Of a stretch of DNA of 64,000 bases, positions 57,579 through 64,000 are shown piece after piece. The DNA is from DTU089 sp964421815 (GTDB lineage Bacteria; Bacillota; Clostridia; Oscillospirales; Acutalibacteraceae). The position numbers and the translations under genes were made by a program. How positions within the stretch are numbered: the first letter of the stretch is position 1; each line of letters starts with the position of its first letter. The stretch is taken from the NCBI GenBank assembly GCA_964421815.1, contig CAYQYT010000006.1, forward strand, positions 62,001 to 126,000. Direction: 5' to 3'. The notes under the pieces are model-generated. The model saw nothing but the letters and a program-made list of their open reading frames with translations, was not told the origin of the DNA and ran no database searches.

Positions 57579-59684
57579 ATGAACATCGAACCCGGAAGAA
57601 TCATTAACGATTTCATTGAACCAAATAAAAGGCAGTACGCTATCCCTGTATATCAGAGAAACTATGAATGGTCAAAGGAGCAATGTGTAAAGCTTTTTGC
57701 CGACATTGTTCAAGCGTACAAAAGAGATAAAACCCACTTCTGCGGTTCGGTTGTGTATGCCCTCTTAAAAGAAGAACACAACATCTATCACTATGTCATC
57801 ATTGACGGACAGCAGCGCCTTACCACCATTTACTTGATGATGAAGGCAATGCTGGACAACGCCAAGACCGATGCAGAAAAAGAAACTCTCACCGATGCTC
57901 TGTTCAATAGAGATAAGTTCGATAAGTATGGCATTGACACAGCAAGCAAGTTGAAGCTCAAGCCGATTAAGAGCGACAATCAGCAGCTCGCCCTGCTCAT
58001 GGATAACAAGCTCGATGAGGTGGATAAAAGCACCGGTATCTGGAAGAATTATGAGTTGTTCTGCGAACTGGTGAAGCAGTATCAAGAAGAAGGTCTCACC
58101 GTGAAAGAAATGTATAACGGTGTGGCAAAACTGATCTGCGCGAGAATCAAACTCGATGCAGATGACAACGCCCAAGAGATCTTCGAGCGTATCAACTCGA
58201 CCGGTGTTCCGCTGAGTCTTGCAGACAAGATCAGAAACTTTGTGCTGATGACTGATGCGGATCAAGAAGAACTATACGAGAACTATTGGCTCAAAATCGA
58301 GAAGCTCGTAAGAAAGGATATGATGTCCTACTTCTTTACCGATTACCTAAATATGAAAATTGACGGCTTCGCTCGTGAAGGCGAAGCTTACGATATATTC
58401 AAATCCGTATATGACAAGAACGGATACACCAACGAGTCTATGTTGGCAGAGGTTCTGCATTACGCCGAATTTTATCATGCATTCCTCTATGGTGACGAAA
58501 AGAAATACGGAGAGGAAGTCAACACCCTTCTTCTCGATTTGCAGAAACTGAAGCAGTCTACGGTTTTCCTTTTCCTATTCCGTGTGTTTGATGACTTCGA
58601 TGCCGGAGTGATTGACGAAACCGAATTGGCAAAGGTTCTCCGCCTCCTGCTCAATTACAGCATCCGCCGTTTGATCTGTGAAATCGGTTCAAACTCTTTG
58701 CGCGGTCTGTACAAGACCTTGTATTCGAGAGTCTTTTCCAACGAGAAGAACAAGGAACGCTATTACGATTCCATTGTTTCGTTCCTGTTGCAGATGACGT
58801 CGAAAGATGCCTTCCCCTCCGATGAAGCATTTGTCGCAGCCCTCAAGCAAAACAATCTGTACCGCAAGAACGCGCTTTGCAAATACTTGCTCATCGAACT
58901 GGAAAACCAAGGCAAGGAGCATATCGAGGTGGATAACCTGTCCATTGAACACATCATGCCTCAAAACAGCAATATTTCAACCGAATGGCAGGTTATGCTC
59001 GGAACAAATTGGGCAACCGTAAAGGACAAATATCTGCATACGCTTGGCAACCTTACACTCACAGGATACAACAGCGAACTCGGAGATAAACCCTTTGCAG
59101 AAAAGAAGAAGAAACTGAGCGATGCGCAGACAAAGATTGTTGCACTAAACTCCGATGTTATGACGTGCGAAGCATGGAACGAAGAAAAAATTATGGCTCG
59201 TGCCAATCGTTTGGCAGGTGAAATCTTGAAGCTGCATGCCGTTGAAATTCCAAGTGAACTTGTTTCCTTTGCTGACCCGAGATACAAGGAATACACCTGT
59301 GACAATCCCGATGATGCAACATATAAGTCGCCCAATTACTTCATCCTTCAAGGTGAACGAGTTATCTGCGACAACTTTAGCAATATGCTTCGTCTTGTTA
59401 TTGATCGACTGTATCTCCACGATAAGACGGTTATAGACGATATGTGTGCTAATAAGCGCAAGTTGTTTACGGGATCGCAGCTTCCGTTCTTCTCCTATGA
59501 TGCTACGGAAATCAAATATCCCGATCAGGTGGCTAATTCGGGAATCTACCACAGCACCGGTTTCTCGGCCGCAACCATCATGTGGATTATTCAAGCACTT
59601 CTCGACAAGCACGAAATAGAGCGTTCTGAATTTGTCTACAGCGCACGTTCAACAAAACCTGCTGCAAAGGAAGAATCAAAGTAA
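57579..59684 (+). CDS. DUF262-DUF1524 (GmrSD-like) nuclease
   Basis: 701 residues. The N-terminal DUF262 domain (about 10-230) has YAIPVYQRNYEW, HFCGSVVY and the ParB-like nucleotide-binding motif DGQQR (76-80). The DUF1524 His-Me finger nuclease domain (about 440-540) has SIEHIMPQN with the catalytic His and LGNLTLTGYNSELGDKPF. A further C-terminal region (about 590-690) contains YHSTGFSAATIMWIIQALLD. This architecture is shared with single-chain GmrSD type IV restriction enzymes and BrxU/SspE-like nucleases that cut modified phage DNA. It sits between hsdS and hsdR, adding a second defence activity. Confidence 0.88.
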   Translation: MNIEPGRIINDFIEPNKRQYAIPVYQRNYEWSKEQCVKLFADIVQAYKRDKTHFCGSVVYALLKEEHNIYHYVIIDGQQRLTTIYLMMKAMLDNAKTDAEKETLTDALFNRDKFDKYGIDTASKLKLKPIKSDNQQLALLMDNKLDEVDKSTGIWKNYELFCELVKQYQEEGLTVKEMYNGVAKLICARIKLDADDNAQEIFERINSTGVPLSLADKIRNFVLMTDADQEELYENYWLKIEKLVRKDMMSYFFTDYLNMKIDGFAREGEAYDIFKSVYDKNGYTNESMLAEVLHYAEFYHAFLYGDEKKYGEEVNTLLLDLQKLKQSTVFLFLFRVFDDFDAGVIDETELAKVLRLLLNYSIRRLICEIGSNSLRGLYKTLYSRVFSNEKNKERYYDSIVSFLLQMTSKDAFPSDEAFVAALKQNNLYRKNALCKYLLIELENQGKEHIEVDNLSIEHIMPQNSNISTEWQVMLGTNWATVKDKYLHTLGNLTLTGYNSELGDKPFAEKKKKLSDAQTKIVALNSDVMTCEAWNEEKIMARANRLAGEILKLHAVEIPSELVSFADPRYKEYTCDNPDDATYKSPNYFILQGERVICDNFSNMLRLVIDRLYLHDKTVIDDMCANKRKLFTGSQLPFFSYDATEIKYPDQVANSGIYHSTGFSAATIMWIIQALLDKHEIERSEFVYSARSTKPAAKEESK

Positions 59685-59757
59685 ATGTCGCCTCACGCAC
59701 GACCGCATCAGGGGCAACAGTCAGTATAATTAAGAAAATAATCAAGAGGTGGAACTC

Positions 59758-62700
59758 ATGGATCAATCCGAAAAGAGATTTGAACAAGATATTGAAAGCT
59801 TTTTAATAAGCGAACAGGGCGGCTACGAGCAATTCTCGTACATTAACGCTGATGGACATAGAGTCCAAAAATATGCTTATGACAGAGAGCGTGGCATCTA
59901 TCTCGATGTCCTCGTAAACTTCATCAAGCAGACACAGCCCAAGCAATGGGCAAGGTATGTAAAATACTACGGTGATGATGCTCCCGACAAGCTGTATCGC
60001 AGACTGGAAGACTGCATCACCGAGAACGGCCTTGTTTATGTGTTAAAGCACGGTATCAAGGATATGGGCATCGATTTGAAGGTTTGCTATTTCAAGCCCG
60101 AATCCGATCTGAATGAAACATTAAACGAGCTTTATAAGAGCAATGTGTTGGGTGTAACTCGGCAGTTCGCCTATTCTCCCAAGAACAACAATACCATCGA
60201 TATGGTGCTTACCATCAATGGTATTCCTGTTGTTGCGCTCGAACTCAAGAATCAGTACAAGGGACAAGACGTTGAAGATGCCATTAAGCAGTTCAAGAAC
60301 GACCGTGATCCCAAAGAATTCTGCTTCCGTTTCAACCACAGATTTCTCGTATACTTTGCCGTTGACCTGTATGAAGCATATATGACTACCCACTTGCAGG
60401 GCGGTGATACTCGCTTTATGCCCTTTAACCAAGGATCTAACGGTGCCGGAAACAAAGGCGGTAAAGGTAACCCTGTGAACCCCGAAGGTTATTCCACCTC
60501 TTATCTTTGGGAAGAAGTTCTGCAGCGTGACAGCCTTCTCAACCTTGTTCACCGTTTTATTTCCCACGTTAAGGAGCGCGAAGAAGTAACCAACGGTGCT
60601 ACAACAAGGACTGTAACTAAAGAAAAACTCATATTCCCAAGATATCACCAATACGATGTTGTTAACAAAATTGTTGATGACGTTAAAGAAAAAGGCGTTG
60701 GCGAGAGCTATCTCATTGAACATTCCGCAGGTAGCGGTAAGTCAAACTCCATTGCATGGATCGCATACCGTCTTGCTTCTCTTCACAACGAAGATAACGA
60801 GTCCATCTTTGATACGGTTATCGTTGTTACCAATAGAGTTGTGCTTGACAGCCAATTACAAGATACCATTAACAGCTTTGATCATACACCCGGACTCGTA
60901 GAAGCGATAGATGATAAGAAGCGCTCCCGTGGATTGGTCGATGCAATTAACGACAAGAAGCGAATTATTATCTGCACCGTTCAGAAATTCCTGTTTGCCT
61001 ATAAGGACTTCGAAAAGCTCGTAGGCAGAAAGTTCGCTGTAATCGTAGACGAAGCACATCAGGGACAATCCGGTGAAAGTGCAAAGACTCTTCGTAAATC
61101 CTTGCTCGATATTGATAAGGCAATTAAGGAATATGCTGCGGAAGAAGGCATTGAGGAAGATGATGTAGATCTCTCCTCGGATCTGGTGCTTTCCATCCTC
61201 TCTCAAGGCATGCATGCAAATCAGTCCTTCTTCGCTTTCACGGCCACACCTGTAAAGAATACCATTGAGTTGTTTGGAACATACGATCCCGAACTAAAGA
61301 AAAAGCGTCCGTTCCACGTATATTCCATGCGACAGGCAATTGAGGAAAATTACATATTGGATGTTCTCGCAAACTACACGACCATTAAAGAAGCCTTTAA
61401 GCTCGTTAGAGTATCCGAGGACAATCCCGAACTGATTGAAGGCCCTGCTCTGAAGGTGCTGATTAAGTACTATAAAGAGCATGGACACACCATTGCCGCC
61501 AAGACAGAAATGATTATGGCGAACTTCCTGCATAACGGTCGTTTCCAAATCGGGGGCAAAGGTAAAGCAATGGTTGTTGCAGACGGCAGAAAGAATGCTG
61601 TCAGATACTATTTCGCAATCAAGGAGTATTTGAAGCAACACCCCAACGAAGGCAAAGGTTGCGATGTTATGGTCGCCTTCTCCGGAACTGTTAACTTGGA
61701 TGGTCAGGAATACACCGAGGCCAGCCTTAACACAGACGAGAATGGTCAGCCCATTAACAACGACAAGAAATTCAGAAAAGCATTCCGTAGCGATAGATAT
61801 AATATCTTGGTTGTTGCAAATAAATATCAGACAGGCTTTGATGAGCCTCTGCTCCACTCTATGTATGTGGATAAGAAGCTAAGGAAGATCAGCGCTGTTC
61901 AGACACTTTCTCGTCTCAATAGAACGTGTAAAGGTAAGGATTCAACTTTTGTCCTTGACTTTGAAAATACTGATAACGAGATTCGTGACAGCTTCCAAAC
62001 TTATTATGAAACAACGCTACTCGAAGGCAGAACAGACTATAACAGAGTCTATGATCTGAGAACCAAGATAACTCCCTTTATGCTATATAACTTCGAGGAT
62101 GTAGAGAAATACTATTCCTTTATGGCGAAGCATAAAGACTCTCGTCAGGATGCCACATCCCTTGGCAAGTTAAGCGGAATACTCAAGCCTATTATCGACA
62201 GATATTGCGAACTTCCCACAGAAGAAGACAAATTCAACGCGCGTATGGCAATCAGAGATTTCACAAAGGGTTATGCCTATGTTACGCAGTTGATTAGACT
62301 TCATGACGAAGAACTGTTCAAGGAGTATGTGTTTGCTTCTAACTTGTTGCGCCTGTTGCCAAAGCCCGGTCATCCAAAGCCGGACATTGAAGACAAGGTT
62401 AAGTTGGAGTACACCTCATTGAAGGAAACCTTTAACGGTGCGATTGTGCTCGAAAAGAAGGATACCGACCTTGTCATCACCTATGGCAAATCAAAAGCAA
62501 AAGTTCCCAAGAAAGATACCTTACAGAATATCATTGACAAGGTGAATGAACGCTTCGATGGTGATTTCAGCGATGGTGACCGAGTGATTATTGAGAGCAT
62601 TTATCAGATGTTTATGTCCGACAAAGAGGTTAAGAAGTTTAGAAGGTACGCAAAAGATACCTCCGCAGAGATGTTTGTTAAATCTCTTTTCCCGGACAAA

Positions 62701-62835
62701 TTTATGGAAATAGCTGCGCAATGCTGCCTTGATAATGCTGAATCATATAGAAAGTTGTTCGAGAACAAAGAATTTTATGATAAGGTTATGGATGCGATGG
62801 CAAGAGAGTTGTATAAGAGTCTGAGAAAAGACTAA
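59758..62835 (+). CDS. hsdR: Type I restriction endonuclease and translocase subunit HsdR
   Basis: 1025 residues from ATG 59758 (AGAGGTGG upstream). The N-terminal PD-(D/E)xK nuclease has D149 and E162-x-K164 (NTIDMVL, VVALELKNQYKGQ). The SF2 translocase has Walker A AGSGKS (323-328), DEAH (430-433, VIVDEAHQGQSGE), FFAFTATP and a C-terminal helicase lobe (RYNILVVANKYQTGFDEP, QTLSRLNRTCKGK). A helical C-terminal domain for HsdM contact follows. All catalytic elements are intact, so restriction should be active. It closes the operon, 73 bp after the DUF262 gene. Confidence 0.95.
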   Translation: MDQSEKRFEQDIESFLISEQGGYEQFSYINADGHRVQKYAYDRERGIYLDVLVNFIKQTQPKQWARYVKYYGDDAPDKLYRRLEDCITENGLVYVLKHGIKDMGIDLKVCYFKPESDLNETLNELYKSNVLGVTRQFAYSPKNNNTIDMVLTINGIPVVALELKNQYKGQDVEDAIKQFKNDRDPKEFCFRFNHRFLVYFAVDLYEAYMTTHLQGGDTRFMPFNQGSNGAGNKGGKGNPVNPEGYSTSYLWEEVLQRDSLLNLVHRFISHVKEREEVTNGATTRTVTKEKLIFPRYHQYDVVNKIVDDVKEKGVGESYLIEHSAGSGKSNSIAWIAYRLASLHNEDNESIFDTVIVVTNRVVLDSQLQDTINSFDHTPGLVEAIDDKKRSRGLVDAINDKKRIIICTVQKFLFAYKDFEKLVGRKFAVIVDEAHQGQSGESAKTLRKSLLDIDKAIKEYAAEEGIEEDDVDLSSDLVLSILSQGMHANQSFFAFTATPVKNTIELFGTYDPELKKKRPFHVYSMRQAIEENYILDVLANYTTIKEAFKLVRVSEDNPELIEGPALKVLIKYYKEHGHTIAAKTEMIMANFLHNGRFQIGGKGKAMVVADGRKNAVRYYFAIKEYLKQHPNEGKGCDVMVAFSGTVNLDGQEYTEASLNTDENGQPINNDKKFRKAFRSDRYNILVVANKYQTGFDEPLLHSMYVDKKLRKISAVQTLSRLNRTCKGKDSTFVLDFENTDNEIRDSFQTYYETTLLEGRTDYNRVYDLRTKITPFMLYNFEDVEKYYSFMAKHKDSRQDATSLGKLSGILKPIIDRYCELPTEEDKFNARMAIRDFTKGYAYVTQLIRLHDEELFKEYVFASNLLRLLPKPGHPKPDIEDKVKLEYTSLKETFNGAIVLEKKDTDLVITYGKSKAKVPKKDTLQNIIDKVNERFDGDFSDGDRVIIESIYQMFMSDKEVKKFRRYAKDTSAEMFVKSLFPDKFMEIAAQCCLDNAESYRKLFENKEFYDKVMDAMARELYKSLRKD

Positions 62836-62858
62836 ATCTCCGCAAATAATGTTGCCAA

Positions 62859-62880
62859 AGTCCGTTTTATGGGACATATA
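62859..62880 (+). repeat. 22-bp repeat, right copy
   Basis: AGTCCGTTTTATGGGACATA and two more bases, one mismatch from the copy at 49066-49087 and in the same orientation. A TAAAAT box follows, then CTGTAAACGG, which shares CTGTAAAC with the XRE operator. It lies between hsdR and the next gene. Confidence 0.8.
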
Positions 62881-62938
62881 TGCTGATAAAATATATACTG
62901 TAAACGGAAATTGTCAAAGTGAAGTTAGGGTGGTGAAC

Positions 62939-63496
62939 ATGAAGAAAGGAACAAAGATAACGCTTTTATGCATTTTCGTGCCGACAGAGCTGTTCTTTTG
63001 CCTTGCGACATTCGTGGCTCTCTTCATGTTCCCACCTGTTGGCTTTGTCGGATTAGCTGCATCTACATTGTATCTGCTGGTGATCATCTCTATATGTCAA
63101 TCTCTCAAAGGTAAAAAGCCAATCCTTAACCTTTTCAGAGAAGGCACTAAGGCCTGTAAAAAATGCGGAACTACTTACGAAAAAGCCAAGTGCTTCGGCT
63201 GCCCGAAATGCGCTGAAGAAAAGCGAAGGAATCAACCTCCGTTGCCTACGTTTGAGGAAATGGAAAACGCACGACTGTCAAGAAAGGCACGCAAAGCAGC
63301 ATTTTGGGATTTCGTTGGAGCGGTGGACGTGATTGGAGAGTTGAGTGAACTCAACGAAAAACCTCCAATAAAGAAGCAGAGCATATTGAACAGTACATGC
63401 TATGATGGCGAACACCTCCATACAGAGGAAGGACACGAAGCCGAAGACGGTTATTGTATGGAGTGCGATATTGCTGTTGAGGATGTTTTAGAATAA
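62939..63496 (+). CDS. Membrane protein with zinc ribbon
   Basis: 185 residues from ATG 62939 (AGGGTGGTG upstream; an upstream in-frame ATG at 62849 precedes the repeat and lacks a ribosome site). Two adjacent transmembrane helices (about 7-29 and 33-55) are followed by a zinc ribbon: CKKCGTTYEKAKCFGCPKC (two C-x2-C pairs), then a basic helical stretch and an acidic tail with HLHTEEGHEAEDGYCMEC. Function unknown. It follows the right 22-bp repeat, as the 38-residue peptide follows the left copy. Confidence 0.75.
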   Translation: MKKGTKITLLCIFVPTELFFCLATFVALFMFPPVGFVGLAASTLYLLVIISICQSLKGKKPILNLFREGTKACKKCGTTYEKAKCFGCPKCAEEKRRNQPPLPTFEEMENARLSRKARKAAFWDFVGAVDVIGELSELNEKPPIKKQSILNSTCYDGEHLHTEEGHEAEDGYCMECDIAVEDVLE

Positions 63497-63520
63497 AGCG
63501 AATTGAATCCGAGGTAAAAA

Positions 63521-64000
63521 ATGGAACTGTTAACCGACCGACTTGTTATACATGAGGCGACAAGCGAAGAAGCAAATCGAATAAGTGAACAGAACAGTAA
63601 TGACTCTGTGAATGAATATCTGGCTTCATTCTCAAAAGATGATATTGCAATTATCTTTCGGGATCAGGATGCAGTTTCAGCCCTGCTTACTCGATTTAGC
63701 AATAGCATAGGCGATGGCAATAGCGAAATCTATGGAGCGTGGAAGGATGAAGCACTCATCGGGTTTATCTCAATTATAAACGGCGAGTCCGGTACACCCG
63801 AGCTACAGATAGAGATTGCACCGCCTTTTCAAAATCAAGGATACGGTTTTGAATTCCTTGATGCATTACTCAACCACTTGCTTCAAAGAAAAGATTTTCA
63901 ATATATCAGATATACCGTACTACCAAACAACAAGGCGAGCATTGCGTTGGTTGAACGCATCGGTGCGGTGTTGCAAGAACCCAAAAGCGAAGCTGAACGG
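63521..64000 (+). CDS. GNAT-family N-acetyltransferase (partial)
   Basis: 160 codons are visible before the right edge, from ATG 63521 (CCGAGGT upstream). Early ELLTDRLVIHEATSEEA is typical of the RimJ/RimL-type branch, and the acetyl-CoA-binding pattern is seen in IAPPFQNQGYGFEFLDALL, followed by TVLPNNKASIALVERIG. The substrate is unknown. It lies 24 bp after the zinc-ribbon membrane protein and may share its transcript. Confidence 0.85.
   Translation, partial: MELLTDRLVIHEATSEEANRISEQNSNDSVNEYLASFSKDDIAIIFRDQDAVSALLTRFSNSIGDGNSEIYGAWKDEALIGFISIINGESGTPELQIEIAPPFQNQGYGFEFLDALLNHLLQRKDFQYIRYTVLPNNKASIALVERIGAVLQEPKSEAER

Larger units (their letters stand above)
19400..64000 (+). mobile_element. 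Integrative conjugative element (left part; right end outside the window)
   Basis: Co-directional block holding a complete-looking conjugation set: MOBP relaxase, RHH accessory protein, VirD4, VirB4, VirB6-, VirB3- and VirB2-like membrane proteins, NlpC/P60 hydrolase, sortase and adhesin. It also has DUF families typical of clostridial ICEs, solitary methyltransferases and a restriction cargo. The left limit must lie between the tRNA-fMet terminator and the 19470 gene; no direct repeat could be paired because the right end is missing. No integrase or serine recombinase is visible. Confidence 0.88.

Noticed and set aside
60885..60965. Apparent tandem duplication in HsdR (GLVEAIDDKKR followed by GLVDAINDKKR)
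   Set aside because: This stretch in HsdR proteins naturally contains two similar helices before the IIICTVQKF strand, and the DNA copies differ at many positions, so a recent duplication is not supported.
19400..64000. Integrase or excisionase within the visible part of the element
   Set aside because: No tyrosine or serine recombinase motif was found; the only recombinase is the IS110 transposase, which does not move the ICE.

Overview
The window suggests a spore-forming, low-to-moderate-GC anaerobic Firmicute of class Clostridia, probably an Oscillospiraceae/Ruminococcaceae-type gut bacterium. The evidence is spoIVA, a dgt-dnaG-sigA cluster, FeoAB, an anaerobic sulfatase-maturating radical SAM enzyme, an L-box lysine riboswitch before dapA-lysA, and many typical clostridial mobile-element families. 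No species is claimed.

Region 1 (about 1-19.2 kb) is ordinary chromosome. On the minus strand: sigA (cut by the window edge), dnaG, a dgt-like dNTPase, a YigZ protein, rpmE, feoAB, a lipoprotein with a sugar nucleotidyltransferase, spoIVA, and riboswitch-controlled dapA-lysA. On the plus strand: a membrane protein, a CDF metal exporter whose site A suggests Mn, an MgtC-like protein, a membrane-anchored Cys-type sulfatase and its maturase. An initiator tRNA-Met with its own consensus promoter ends this region at 19.09-19.17 kb.

Region 2 (about 19.4 kb to the right edge) is an integrative conjugative element (ICE), almost all on the plus strand. Neither integrase nor right end is in the window. 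Its accessory block (19.5-29.3 kb) has an IS110-family insertion with a structured leader that could be a bridge RNA, solitary Dcm-type and Dam-type methyltransferases, small proteins (DUF4314, DUF3789, DUF3849, YodL/DUF3846, SpoVG, two AbrB-like proteins with Cys clusters) and a CAP-domain lipoprotein. The transfer block (29.4-48.4 kb) has a 1662-residue CHAP plus SpaA-repeat surface adhesin with an IPQTG anchor, a class B sortase, VirB2/VirB3/VirB6-like proteins, a VirB4 that appears split in two genes, an NlpC/P60 hydrolase, a non-coding repeat region proposed as oriT, a ribbon-helix-helix accessory protein, a MOBP relaxase with Sel1 repeats, a DUF3991/TOPRIM protein and a VirD4 coupling ATPase.

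Region 3 (about 48.5-63 kb) is the cargo. An XRE repressor sits at a divergent, operator-rich promoter region, followed by a 38-residue Cys-rich peptide and a secreted nuclease lipoprotein. Then comes a 12-kb type I restriction-like operon behind one consensus promoter. Its order is: zinc-ribbon protein, half-length HsdS-like protein, HsdM-like protein with degenerate catalytic motifs, full HsdM, full HsdS, SieB-like membrane protein, small membrane protein, DUF262-DUF1524 (GmrSD-like) nuclease, HsdR. A 22-bp near-identical sequence lies on both sides of this cargo. This nine-gene operon, with its extra pseudo-methyltransferase/half-specificity pair and embedded accessory defence genes, is the best candidate for an undescribed system in the window.
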